Below are positions 1 to 8,840 of a stretch of 64,000 nucleotides of DNA, piece by piece (positions within the stretch are counted from its first letter, which is position 1; every line of letters starts with the position of its first letter). Both the position numbers and the translations under genes were made by a program. Source of the stretch: Pelobacter seleniigenes DSM 18267 (GTDB taxonomy: Bacteria > Desulfobacterota > Desulfuromonadia > Desulfuromonadales > Geopsychrobacteraceae); the NCBI RefSeq assembly GCF_000711225.1, contig NZ_JOMG01000002.1:2802501-2866500 (forward strand). The letters are read 5' to 3'. A model generated the notes under the pieces. It worked only from the letters and a program-made list of their open reading frames with translations, was not told the origin of the DNA and did not search any database.

Positions 1-3000
1 CAGGACTCGGATATCCCCCAGGGCACGGCGCGTTGCCGGCCGTATTCGATCTGGCGTGACACCACAGCCTTGCAGGTCTGCTCCAATAAGGTGTTGGCGT
101 AACTCGGCATGAGCAGCTGTGGCATGAGATACTCGAACATCGAGCCGCTCCAGGAGAGTAGACTGATCGAACCGCCACGGCTGGTCAGCAGACGACCGAG
201 GGAAAACCAGTGTTTCTGCGGAACCTGTCCTTGGGCGATCAGCAGGAAGCTCGCCAGGCGCGCTTCCGAGGCCAGCAGGTCGTAACAGGCCGGATCTCGG
301 CGGCGTTCACCGACGTCGTAACCGATACACAGCAGACCTCGCGAACGATTGTAGAGAAACTCAAAATCCATCTCCGACAGTTCAGCGCAGCGAGCCATCA
401 GCGCGGCGATGGTTTCAAGACGCTGTAAGGCTTCGGCCGAGCAGGAGGGCTTGCCGGTGACTTCCGCCAGTGTCAGGATTGTGCTGAACTGCTGAGGATC
501 GGGGACCAAAATGCGAAGTTCCTCGTGCAGGGCGCTGGCTTGCCGGGCGAAGGCCTGTGCCCAGGCATACAGCTCGCCGTCGATATCGATATCCGCAGGC
601 AACCAGGCTAGCAGTTCCCGGCCAAGGCCGGAAATCTCGGCAAGCAAACGATCGCTGGCCGGCAGGGTTTGGGGTGGTCCGTGCAAGGTTCGCGTGTGGA
701 GAGTGGCCTGCAGCGCGTGGATCTTTTCCGCAAGGTCTGGGACCGGGGTCGCAGGCAGGTGTTCAGCAAGCACCCGCAGGGTATCCTGCAGGCCCTCAAA
801 GGTGTTGCCGGACAGCACCGGCTGGTCCTTTAACTCGGCCAGCCCCGCCTGTAAGGTGAGCAAGCTGCCGAGCAGGTTGCCACTGTCCACGGAAGAAATA
901 TATTTCGGGCGCAAAGGTTCAAGCGTACGCGTATCGTACCAATTGTAGAAATGGCCGTGGTAGCGTTCCAGCTTTGCCAAGGTCGTCAGGGTGTTTTCGG
1001 TCAGCCGCAGGCATTCTCCGACCCCAATGTAACCAAAATCACAGGCGGTCAGGGTAGCCAACAGCGCCATGCCGATGTTGGTGGGCGAGGTTCGTGAGGC
1101 GAGAGTGGCCGCTGGATATTCCTGGAAGTTATCGGGTGGCAGCCAGTTGTCCTTAAGGCCGACAAAATGGGCGAAGAAATGCCAGGTTCTGCGGGCCGCC
1201 GAGCGCAGGAACTCCCGCTGCAGAGCACTCAAGTCGGGCGCTGGATCGGCCAGTGGCAGGCTGATCCACCAGCCGACCAGCGGCGAAGCCAGCCAGAGGA
1301 GCAACAGAGGAGCCCATAAATACCATTCCTGTAAACGGACTTGCCACAGCACCCCGGCCAGAAGCAGGGCGAGGAGTGGCGCAAACCACATTTCACAGTA
1401 AAAATCGATCAGCGTCCGCCGTGAATTACGCCGGGTATAGGAGTGCAATTGCCAGAGGAGCAAGCCACGCCGGGTGAACAGCATGCGCACTCCGGAACGC
1501 AGGATAGCATCCAGGCAGATCATGGTGTCGTAGGGTAACCAGATCAAGGACAACAAGGCGAGCAGGATGGGGCGGCCGGCAGCTTTACAGGTCAAAACAA
1601 AATGCGCCAGGGTGTTGCGCTCGGCAGGCTTACGCAGCAACTCAATGAGGGTCCCGATCAAGGTAGGTAAAAAGACGATTGTCACCACCAGCAGAGTCCA
1701 GAATCCGGTTGGCCCCGGGGCCAATAACCAGCCTCCGGTCAGCAGCGCCAGCAACGCCGGCGAGACCAGACTGCGGCGCAGATTGTCGAAAAGTTTCCAT
1801 ACGGATAAAGCACTTAAAGGATTGGTTCGGTACTTGGTCTGCGATTTTCCTGGAGTCTCTATTTGGGGACAGACCGGGATACGTGGCAGCAACCAGCCGG
1901 CCAACTGCCAGTCACCGCGGATCCAGCGGTGGCGACGGCTGGCCTCGATGGCGTAATTTGAAGGCTGCTCTTCGATCAGGTCGACATCAGTGACCAGCGC
2001 CGAACGGGCATAGCCGCTTTCGAGCAGGTCGTGGCTGAGAATGAGATTTTCGGGAAACTGTCCGGCGACGGCTTGACGAAAGGCGTCGACATCATAAATG
2101 CCCTTGCCGATGAACGAACCTTCCCCGAAGAGGTCCTGGTAGACATCCGACACGGCGCGGGTGTAGGGATCAAGCCCGGCTTCACCGGCGAACAGTTTGG
2201 CAAACCGGGACTCAGCGGAACTGGGCAGGCTGATGGAAGCGCGGGGCTGTAGAATCGCATAGCCTTCGACGATCCGCCCTTTGGCGGCATCGTACACCGG
2301 CCGATTGAGTGGGTGGGCGAGGTTGCCAACCAGGGTGCGTGCCGCGTCCCGGGGTAATTGCGTGTCCGTATCCAGGGTAATGACGTAGCGGATCGAACCG
2401 AGGATGGATAGATCGCCGATCTGCTCCGAAAATGCCGATTGCGCCCCGCCCCTCAGCAAGTCGTTGAACTGCTCCAGTTTACCGCGTTTGCGCTCGTATC
2501 CCATCCATACCCGTTCAAATGGATTCCACACCCTGGGGCGATGGAACAGGTAAAATATTCCCGGCCGGTCCTCGCGGTAGGTTTCATTGAGTGCGGCCAA
2601 CGCGGCGCGCGCGTAAGCGAGCAGGGCAGCGTCTTCAGGCAAAGACTGGTGTGGAGCATCATGGAAATCGGTCAGGAGAGCAAAACTGAGATTGGGATCA
2701 CGATTGCCGAGGTAGCGGATCTCCAGGGCTTCGAGAAGCTCGTCAATATCATTCGTTTTGCCCAACAATGTGGGGATCACCACCATGGTGCGATGGTCAT
2801 CGGGAATCCCCCGTGAGAAATCGAGCCGTGGGAGCGTGCGGGGCGGCAAGATCAGCGTGACCAGTCGATTCATCAGTGGAACGATCAGCGCCGAGAAACC
2901 GATCAGCCCGGTGCCGACAAAAAAACAGCTGCGCCAATCCGTCAGTGTGAACCCGTCGAAAAAAAACAGCATTCCCGCCGTTGCCAGGCTGGTTGTCAAC

Positions 3001-4262
3001 AGCATCGGGACAAGATACAGGCTGAGTCTGAAATGGCGACAGACACGGCAGACCCGCAAGCTCCAGGGGGGCCGGTAGCCGGCCGCCTGCTCCAGTTCCT
3101 GGCGACCGTGGTCGATCAGAAAGTAGCCGACATGTGCGTTGCGGTTGTTGCTGCTCGGCCGTCCAACGGCCGTTTGCGCCAGTCTGATAGCCTGGCGGGC
3201 CAGTTCCTGCTCACTGTGCGCACTGTCCCGCGCCAAATCTTCAATGACATGCCGGTAGCGGTCACGGGTGGCGAAATCCTGCTTTGCATACATGCGCGAT
3301 GGATCATCCCGCAGGGTCTGTTCAACGACACTGAGGGTCTCGACAAAATCCCGCCAATCCATCGCATCGATGAAACGTAAACTACTGATACTGTTGGCAA
3401 TGGATATCTGGTTGGCGGCAGCTGTACGACTGGCGGCGGCGGATAACTGGGTTGCCGTTACCCCTTGTTCGATGAGTTTTTGTTCGACCCAGGTTTGCAC
3501 GAAAGCCATCGCTGGTCCCTGGGCCTGAAGGCGGGCGTAAAATTCCTCGACAAACGGTGCGGTCAGCGGCACATCGGCATCGGCAAATTCGGCCAGTAAC
3601 TGAATCAGCCGTTTCGGTTCCCGCTCCGCCGTCGCGAGCATGCGGTCCGCCCAGCTGCTGGCCGCGTCAAGATCCTCGCGACGCTGGGCAATGCGAAGGG
3701 CGACACGACTCAGGTTTTCCAGCAGCGCCAATTGCAACATGATCGGAAAGGCCCACAGTTCTCCTAATCGCAGCGGTTCAATACTTTGGTAGGCGGTCAC
3801 CAACTGGGTGGTGTTGTCATTGTCGAGACGTCCGTCCATATGGGAGATTAACTGCAACGCCAGGTCATAGATGCGGGGGAACCCGGCAGAGGGTCCATCG
3901 ACCAGGCGTGGTAATTGCCGGCTGTAACCACGCGGTAAATTCCGCCGTGCCATACCGATCTGTTGTTCGATGAGATAGAAGTTGTCGAGCAACCAGGTTT
4001 CTGCCGGCACAATCCGTTGCCCCGGCGTAGCGGCGGTGACAACCTGATACGCCGCCAGCAGAACCTTGGCATTATCGGCCAGTCGCGGCAACAGCCGGTC
4101 CGCCCCCGCATGCGGATCAATGTGATGCTGGTCAGCCAGAGTGAGTGCGTGACGTTTCAGTTGCTCAAGACTGAACAACTCCGTGCGGAGCAGCTCGGTA
4201 TCCCGATTCTGGCGCAGTTCGTTGGCTGAGGGCGGCGCAAATCTGAAGAGGTTAGCAGCTAT
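1..4262 (-). CDS. ndvB: Cyclic beta-1,2-glucan synthase-like protein (NdvB/ChvB type), partial
   Basis: The reading frame stays open from about 4262 down to the window edge (over 1,400 codons), so the C-terminus is missing. The N-terminal part matches the NdvB/ChvB family, including a stretch starting MYAKQDFATRDRYRH. After it come paired membrane segments, a family 84-type glycosyltransferase core (ITLDTDTQLPRDAART, then YEASRRHRWIRGDWQ-like residues), further membrane segments, and a glucoamylase-like domain containing NIGMALLATLTACDFGY and YNWYDTRTLEPL. Family members make periplasmic cyclic glucans used in osmotic adaptation. The start is odd: an AAGGAG at 4269-4274 is followed six bases later by an in-frame ATA, with TAA upstream and no in-frame ATG, GTG or TTG at a sensible distance. 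Family assignment is firm; the start is not. Confidence 0.88.
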   Translation of the reverse strand, partial: MAANLFRFAPPSANELRQNRDTELLRTELFSLEQLKRHALTLADQHHIDPHAGADRLLPRLADNAKVLLAAYQVVTAATPGQRIVPAETWLLDNFYLIEQQIGMARRNLPRGYSRQLPRLVDGPSAGFPRIYDLALQLISHMDGRLDNDNTTQLVTAYQSIEPLRLGELWAFPIMLQLALLENLSRVALRIAQRREDLDAASSWADRMLATAEREPKRLIQLLAEFADADVPLTAPFVEEFYARLQAQGPAMAFVQTWVEQKLIEQGVTATQLSAAASRTAAANQISIANSISSLRFIDAMDWRDFVETLSVVEQTLRDDPSRMYAKQDFATRDRYRHVIEDLARDSAHSEQELARQAIRLAQTAVGRPSSNNRNAHVGYFLIDHGRQELEQAAGYRPPWSLRVCRVCRHFRLSLYLVPMLLTTSLATAGMLFFFDGFTLTDWRSCFFVGTGLIGFSALIVPLMNRLVTLILPPRTLPRLDFSRGIPDDHRTMVVIPTLLGKTNDIDELLEALEIRYLGNRDPNLSFALLTDFHDAPHQSLPEDAALLAYARAALAALNETYREDRPGIFYLFHRPRVWNPFERVWMGYERKRGKLEQFNDLLRGGAQSAFSEQIGDLSILGSIRYVITLDTDTQLPRDAARTLVGNLAHPLNRPVYDAAKGRIVEGYAILQPRASISLPSSAESRFAKLFAGEAGLDPYTRAVSDVYQDLFGEGSFIGKGIYDVDAFRQAVAGQFPENLILSHDLLESGYARSALVTDVDLIEEQPSNYAIEASRRHRWIRGDWQLAGWLLPRIPVCPQIETPGKSQTKYRTNPLSALSVWKLFDNLRRSLVSPALLALLTGGWLLAPGPTGFWTLLVVTIVFLPTLIGTLIELLRKPAERNTLAHFVLTCKAAGRPILLALLSLIWLPYDTMICLDAILRSGVRMLFTRRGLLLWQLHSYTRRNSRRTLIDFYCEMWFAPLLALLLAGVLWQVRLQEWYLWAPLLLLWLASPLVGWWISLPLADPAPDLSALQREFLRSAARRTWHFFAHFVGLKDNWLPPDNFQEYPAATLASRTSPTNIGMALLATLTACDFGYIGVGECLRLTENTLTTLAKLERYHGHFYNWYDTRTLEPLRPKYISSVDSGNLLGSLLTLQAGLAELKDQPVLSGNTFEGLQDTLRVLAEHLPATPVPDLAEKIHALQATLHTRTLHGPPQTLPASDRLLAEISGLGRELLAWLPADIDIDGELYAWAQAFARQASALHEELRILVPDPQQFSTILTLAEVTGKPSCSAEALQRLETIAALMARCAELSEMDFEFLYNRSRGLLCIGYDVGERRRDPACYDLLASEARLASFLLIAQGQVPQKHWFSLGRLLTSRGGSISLLSWSGSMFEYLMPQLLMPSYANTLLEQTCKAVVSRQIEYGRQRAVPWGISES

Positions 4263-4335
4263 AGCATTCTCCTTGATCGAACCGGATGAAGGTTAGGTTG
4301 TCTCGGTCCGATAACAGCCAGGAACCCTGAAAAAC

Positions 4336-4467
4336 TTATTTTTTGCTCCGTCTGCTCATGACAAGGATCAACAGAACCCCAACGACGATGCCGATGACTG
4401 TCCAAATGACTATTCCGCTGCTCATCCACCCTGATGCCTGGTTCATCAAATCTGACGAGTTCATCAT
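4336..4467 (-). CDS. Small single-pass membrane protein, 43 aa
   Basis: An ATG at 4467 preceded by AAAGGAG opens a 43-codon frame. The product starts MMNSSDLMNQ, has one strongly hydrophobic helix at about residues 18-37 (IVIWTVIGIVVGVLLILVM) and ends in the basic tail SRRSKK. This layout implies a single-pass inner-membrane protein with a cytoplasmic C-terminus. It lies between the PRC-barrel gene and the glucan synthase gene on the same strand, which suggests an envelope or osmotic-stress role. No family was recognised. The good ribosome-binding site, hydrophobic core and basic tail make it likely to be real. Confidence 0.66.
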   Translation of the reverse strand: MMNSSDLMNQASGWMSSGIVIWTVIGIVVGVLLILVMSRRSKK

Positions 4468-4496
4468 GCAACTCCTTTGGCCATGTGATGTTCAGT

Positions 4497-4550
4497 CCCT
4501 GGCAGGTCGAGACATGCCCCCGGATGGGCTTTTTCAACAACCTGCCAGGG
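4497..4550. repeat. Short hairpin related to repeat family B
   Basis: An 11-bp perfect inverted repeat (CCCTGGCAGGT at 4497-4507, ACCTGCCAGGG at 4540-4550) encloses a copy of the family B right end, GGATGGGCTTTTTCAACAAC. It sits between the PRC-barrel gene and the small membrane-protein gene and could act as an intercistronic stem-loop. It looks like a cut-down member of the family seen in full at 28536-28694. Confidence 0.55.
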
Positions 4551-4590
4551 CAAAGTCGTGTATTCTGCGCAGACCGGTCCTGCACTGGTT

Positions 4591-5361
4591 TCAGTATTGG
4601 TGTTTGCCGGCTGCCTGTTCATCAATCCAGTAACCTTGCCGGTCGTAATGCTGATAGAGCTTGGCCTCGTAATCCCGGGTCAGTTGAGACTCCTTGGTAT
4701 ATTCCGGCGATCTTTTGATGATATCCCTGGGCAGATTGACAAAAACTTTCGCCTCCAGCCAGCTGACTCGCTCGATCCATTGAGGTGCAATAAGAACCAT
4801 TTTCCCCGGCAACCAGTTTCGGGTATCGATGATGAGATAACGAATCGCCCAGGTCTCGTCATCGATGATAAAGTCATCGACATGGCCAATTTCGCCATCA
4901 AGAACCTGAATGTGATTGTCAGTCACATCGCGGGTGCTGCGCAAAAATGGATCCCAGGCCTTTTCCGCTTGATTATCTTCTACCAATAAATCAGGATCGC
5001 TCATAATAAAGGGATAGCTTCCCCACATATGAGGCCCTCCCCAATACATTGGCCAGCCATAAAATCCATAATAAGCATCCTCGAACTGTCGCGAGACAGG
5101 TTTGTCACTTTCCAGAGCAGGGCTGTCTTCAATCTGTTTCTTGGTCAGATTAATTTCGATGCGGTGCTCTTCTTTCACCACTGAAACCAGCGCATAGGGG
5201 GATATTAAAACCTGCCGGTCCTCAAGCCAGTTTCCTGTTTCGGCAACCAGGTAGCGAATCGTCCAGTGTTGGTCATCGAAGTAGAATTCTTCGACTGTTC
5301 CGATGGTCCCGTTGAGGCCGGACAACTTGTAACCCTTGAGTCGATTTGCTTTGTAAAGCAT
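4591..5361 (-). CDS. Double PRC-barrel domain protein
   Basis: A 256-aa protein with two PRC-barrel-like domains in tandem, at about residues 5-80 and 145-220. Each carries the hallmark pattern in which a short strand plus G-x-(I/V)-x-x-(V/F)-x-x-F/D is followed by DD-x-x-W-x-I-R-Y-L (DDQHWTIRYLVAETGNWL and DDETWAIRYLIIDTRNWL). The linker is rich in Tyr, Trp and Gly. PRC barrels are small beta-barrel modules found in RNA metabolism and photosynthetic reaction centres; stand-alone double forms are common in stress-linked gene sets. The ATG at 5361 follows GGAAACGATC. It has no signal peptide, so it is probably cytoplasmic. It lies between the OmpA-VWA lipoprotein and the 43-aa membrane protein, in the same direction. 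The precise role is unknown. Confidence 0.85.
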   Translation of the reverse strand: MLYKANRLKGYKLSGLNGTIGTVEEFYFDDQHWTIRYLVAETGNWLEDRQVLISPYALVSVVKEEHRIEINLTKKQIEDSPALESDKPVSRQFEDAYYGFYGWPMYWGGPHMWGSYPFIMSDPDLLVEDNQAEKAWDPFLRSTRDVTDNHIQVLDGEIGHVDDFIIDDETWAIRYLIIDTRNWLPGKMVLIAPQWIERVSWLEAKVFVNLPRDIIKRSPEYTKESQLTRDYEAKLYQHYDRQGYWIDEQAAGKHQY

Positions 5362-5406
5362 GATCGTTTCCTTCAGTGCGCAACTATGGCTGGGGCCAAT
5401 GCGAAG

Positions 5407-6624
5407 TTATATAGCAGGAAGGATAATGGCGCAGCAGATGACCTCAACCCGGCGGTTCTGGGCGCGACCTGCTTCACTGCTGTTGTCCGTAACCGGGTTC
5501 GACTCTCCATTGCCACGGGCGACCAGCCTGTTCGGATCGATATCGAAGTTATCGATCAGGTACTGTCTGATCGCTCCTGCCCGGCGCTCGGAAAGCCCCT
5601 GGTTATAGTTTTCTTCACCCGTTGAGTCGGTGAATCCGGCGATGAGAATGTAGGGGACGTCTTTGTTCTTGAGGATGAAATCGCCTGCTTTTCTCAAATC
5701 CGGGGCAAACTCCGGTTTGATGTCAGACTTGTCGAAGTCGAAATTGATGTGCAGGGTCAATTTGAGAGTACAGCCGTATTCATCAACGATTTCTCCCTGG
5801 GGAGTGTCGGGGCACCTGTCGCGGGAATCGAGTACGCCATCAGCGTCAGCGTCACCATCGCGGGGTTCAGCGACCAGGATCGGCACAGCCGCAGCAACCG
5901 CCACTGCTTTTCGATCCAGAAAGACCCTGTTCACAAAAGACTCCAGCTGGCCCGGAGCTGCCAGCGAGGCTGCGGTTTCCGAAAATCCGCAACCGTCGGC
6001 TTTTGCGACCTCGTGGAGGAAATTTTCACCGGCGGGAGCGCTGCCCACCGCAATGGTATATGTGCAGAGATTATTCCCCATGTCCGCTTTGATTTTTGCC
6101 AATGTCGCAGCGGCACCGCTCATTTCTGACTGAACCAGGCCATCGCTGACGATGATGATCGCGGATTTTCCCTGCATTCCTCGCAAATCTTTTCCGGCAG
6201 CTTCAAGGGCCTCCGGCAAGGGGCTGGTCCCTCCAGTATAGTTGACGCTGGAAAGGCCTTCCTGCAACCCGTTCCGGGTGTAGTGTGTCATCCCGTATAC
6301 CTGGTCGGTCAAATTCCACGACTGCTTGAAGTTGTGACCAAAAGAACGCAGTCCTGCATTAAAAGTCAGGTCGGCAGGCAGGCTCTGGTTGATGGCGTCG
6401 ATAACATTTTTGGCTGTTTTAATGTTTTGGCCATCATCTTTCCCCATTGATGAAGATGCATCCAGAATGAACAGGAAATTGTCCACCTTTTGGGTATATT
6501 GGCCAGCAGGAAACCTATGGGAGCTAAACTCCTGTGTTGGTTCGGCGGGTTTCATTCCAGCACAGCCGGCTGACAATGCGGCGAGTGTCAGAAAGACAAA
6601 CGTGGTAAAAAACTTTGTTTTCAT
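5407..6624 (-). CDS. VWA-OmpA outer-membrane lipoprotein
   Basis: A 405-aa lipoprotein. The signal peptide ends in LSAGC, so lipidation is expected at Cys21. A von Willebrand A domain follows (about residues 45-230) with an intact metal site DASSSMG, a Thr in TGGTSPLPEAL and an Asp in IIVSDGL. A short thrombospondin-3-like acidic linker (DGDADADGVLDSRDRCPDT) leads to an OmpA-type peptidoglycan-binding domain (about 290-395, with FDFDKSDI and SERRAGAIRQYL). The protein should be anchored in the outer membrane and bind the cell wall. The start at 6624 has AAGGAGAAGG upstream. After the usual final strand (NRRVEVI) an unusual hydrophobic tail, CCAIILPAI, is present. Function is inferred from domains only. 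Confidence 0.88.
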   Translation of the reverse strand: MKTKFFTTFVFLTLAALSAGCAGMKPAEPTQEFSSHRFPAGQYTQKVDNFLFILDASSSMGKDDGQNIKTAKNVIDAINQSLPADLTFNAGLRSFGHNFKQSWNLTDQVYGMTHYTRNGLQEGLSSVNYTGGTSPLPEALEAAGKDLRGMQGKSAIIIVSDGLVQSEMSGAAATLAKIKADMGNNLCTYTIAVGSAPAGENFLHEVAKADGCGFSETAASLAAPGQLESFVNRVFLDRKAVAVAAAVPILVAEPRDGDADADGVLDSRDRCPDTPQGEIVDEYGCTLKLTLHINFDFDKSDIKPEFAPDLRKAGDFILKNKDVPYILIAGFTDSTGEENYNQGLSERRAGAIRQYLIDNFDIDPNRLVARGNGESNPVTDNSSEAGRAQNRRVEVICCAIILPAI

Positions 6625-6679
6625 CTGAACCTTCTCCTTTTGGGTCGATAAACTGTCATGAAGTTCTTTTCAGACGTTT

Positions 6680-6859
6680 TTATTCGCCGAAGACCTTCTT
6701 GACCTGTCCGACCTTGCGCTGGGTCTGACCGGCGACCTTTTCCCCGGTTCCTTTCGCTTCCAGTTCCGGGCTTTTAAAGAGTTTTCCCGTGGTCATTTTG
6801 ATCTGGCCTTTGACTTCGTGAAAGGTGCCCTCAACTTTATCTTTGATGCTTGAATTCAT
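6680..6859 (-). CDS. CsbD-like stress protein, 59 aa
   Basis: This short frame starts at ATG 6859 behind AAAGGAGCACAACC and encodes 59 residues. The pattern IKDKVEGTFHEVKGQIK followed by KGTGEKVAGQTQRKVGQVKKV matches the CsbD-like (UPF0337) family of small, charged, helical proteins induced in stress. No enzymatic function is known for the family. It is upstream of, and in the same direction as, the OmpA-VWA lipoprotein, and a MITE-like element starts 55 bp upstream of its start codon. Confidence 0.8.
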   Translation of the reverse strand: MNSSIKDKVEGTFHEVKGQIKMTTGKLFKSPELEAKGTGEKVAGQTQRKVGQVKKVFGE

Positions 6860-6914
6860 GGTTGTGCTCCTTTGGGCAAACGAAAAGCCTGGTTACAATC
6901 ATGTGTTTCATTGA

Positions 6915-7090
6915 GTTTTCATCCGGAAACGGCTCTTTTTCGTTATAGCGGCGTCAATCTGCGGACTGACTTGTGAGACGTAACGGTGTACGCCCCCGTG
7001 CAAGTCCTTGACTTCCTGGCCACTACGGAAAACTGTTCGTTTCCAATCCGAAAACTTGACAATTGCCACCCGGAGTTTCCAGATGGCAAC
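6915..7090. repeat. MITE-like element family A, copy 1 (diverged)
   Basis: A 176-bp element bounded by GTTTTCATCCGGAAAC on the left and GTTTCCAGATGGCAAC on the right, which are near-inverted ends. The interior resembles the copies at 29928, 34264 and 42374 but is the most diverged. No target duplication is visible at its borders, consistent with an old insertion. It lies directly upstream of the CsbD-like gene. Confidence 0.8.
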
Positions 7091-7212
7091 TATTTACTAA
7101 CTGCAACAAGCGTACCGGAAAAACATGGGAGGTTCGATTGCCTTAACAGTTTGATTTTACAGGTGAAATTTGAAATAAAAAAGGCAGGATGAAGATAAAC
7201 TGTCACCGCCAG

Positions 7213-7246
7213 CTGTCATATTTGGCATTACCGCCAAATATGACAG
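7213..7246. other. Perfect 13-bp inverted repeat after the sigma-54 activator gene
   Basis: CTGTCATATTTGG (7213-7225) and CCAAATATGACAG (7234-7246) are perfectly complementary around an 8-base loop. It follows the stop codon of the activator at 7276. No T-tract follows on either strand, so it is a weak terminator. The TGTCA...TGACA symmetry also resembles upstream activator sites bound by Fis-type HTH domains of sigma-54 activators. Confidence 0.5.
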
Positions 7247-7275
7247 TCTTGGTTGATGTAATGGTTCTGCGTCTT

Positions 7276-8592
7276 TTATTGACGGTGGATACCGAATTTA
7301 CGCATCCTGGCGCGGAGCGTACTCGGGTTGATGCCAAGCAAAATAGCAGCACCGTTTTTCCCCTCGATCCGCCAGCCGGTTTTTTGGAGCGTCTGGAGGA
7401 TGTGGTCCCGCTCCAAATCGGCGAGGGCTTTGACGTCCTTTACGTCTGGCTTGTGGAAGGCCTCAAAGCGATCCAAGACCTGAAGAGCACTTCCCTGGCT
7501 GGTGATGACCGCCCGTTCGATAACGCTTTCCAACTCCCGCACATTGCCGGGCCAGTGATAATTTTCCAGGGCGGTCAAAGTTTCTTGAGTGACGGAGGAG
7601 ATCTTCCTGCCGATTTTCTTGTTGAATTTGGCAACAAAATGGTTGACCAGCAGGGGGATGTCTTCCACGCGTTGCCGAAGTGGCGGAATGGTGATGGGGA
7701 ACACACTGAGCCGATAGAACAGGTCCTCACGGAACCGGTCAGCCTTGATCTCTTCCTCCAGGTTCCGATTGCTGGCCGCAATGATGCGAACATCGACCTT
7801 CATGGTGCGCGGACTGCCAAGGCGTTCGAACTCGCCGTCCTGAATGACCCGAAGCAATTTGACCTGCAACTCCAACGGCATCTCGCCGATCTCATCAAGA
7901 AAAATAGTGCCACCATCGGCCAGTTCGAAACGCCCCATCTGCCGGGCATGGGCGCCGGTGAAGGCCCCTTTTTCGCGACCGAAGAGTTCACTTTCGATGA
8001 GGTTTGCCGGCAACGAAGAGCAGTTGACGGTGATCATCGGTCGGTCTTTACGGGAACTGCGGCGGTGAATGGCGCGTGCCACCATCCCTTTGCCACAGCC
8101 GGTCTCGCCGAGGAGCAGGACCGTGGTATCCTGGGGCGCGACCTGGTCGATGCGAAAGAAGACGTAAGCGATGGCCGGACTCTCACCGATGATCTCACCG
8201 AAGTTGTCCCCTTCCTGGGTAATCGCCTGTTTCAGCTCAATGTTTTCGGCCTGAAGCCGTTCGGTCAATTGCTTGATTTCGGTAAATGCATTGCGGAGGC
8301 TCACTTCCGCCTTCTTGCGCTCTTCGATCTCCTGCGTGAGTTGCCGGTTGGTGCCGGTCAGTTCCGCGGTTCGATCAGTTACGATTGATTCCAACTCCTG
8401 CTGGGTTCGGCGCAGTTCTTCATTCTGCATTTCCAGTTCAATCTGGTGAACTTCAAGCTCATGCATAAGTCGCTGCTTTTCGACCTCGGACAGGTCGGGC
8501 TGTCGTCCCGCTGTCTTGGCAAGTAACCGCTGCTCGGCCTGGCGGCGCAGGTTGCTGGAAGGGGAACTCGATTTGTTCAGATCTTTAACCAA
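7276..8592 (-). CDS. Sigma-54-dependent transcriptional activator without receiver domain
   Basis: A 438-aa enhancer-binding protein. Residues 1-120 are coiled coil (LMHELEVHQIELEMQNEELR). An AAA+ domain spans about 130-370, with Walker A GETGCGKG, sigma-54 contact loop GAFTGA, Walker B GGTIFLDEIGE and arginine finger region FREDLFYRL. A Fis-type helix-turn-helix lies at the C-terminus (AAILLGINPSTLRARMRKFG). There is no N-terminal receiver; the coiled coil strongly resembles the N-terminus of the kinase encoded upstream, so the two may pair through it. The start is TTG at 8592, with GAAAGGG upstream and no in-frame ATG. It drives sigma-54 promoters; the targets are unknown. Confidence 0.9.
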   Translation of the reverse strand: MVKDLNKSSSPSSNLRRQAEQRLLAKTAGRQPDLSEVEKQRLMHELEVHQIELEMQNEELRRTQQELESIVTDRTAELTGTNRQLTQEIEERKKAEVSLRNAFTEIKQLTERLQAENIELKQAITQEGDNFGEIIGESPAIAYVFFRIDQVAPQDTTVLLLGETGCGKGMVARAIHRRSSRKDRPMITVNCSSLPANLIESELFGREKGAFTGAHARQMGRFELADGGTIFLDEIGEMPLELQVKLLRVIQDGEFERLGSPRTMKVDVRIIAASNRNLEEEIKADRFREDLFYRLSVFPITIPPLRQRVEDIPLLVNHFVAKFNKKIGRKISSVTQETLTALENYHWPGNVRELESVIERAVITSQGSALQVLDRFEAFHKPDVKDVKALADLERDHILQTLQKTGWRIEGKNGAAILLGINPSTLRARMRKFGIHRQ

Positions 8593-8840
8593 TGCGGCCC
8601 TTTCAATGAGACATCTGGTGTGAATAAACTGTGGGGTTGCGGAAATTTCCCCTCAGTTTGTTAATTACTATATTTAAAGGATATCATTTTTCTTTGGACT
8701 TGCAGGCCTGATCCAGCCGCGGCCATGCCTTGCTGGCGTTGCTCGTTGCAAGCAACATTTACCGACTTTGCAAATGAATTCAGATCCTTCGGAAAACTGG
8801 TTCTGGAAGAGAATCCCCGGTTTTTGACAAGTTTCCAGCT

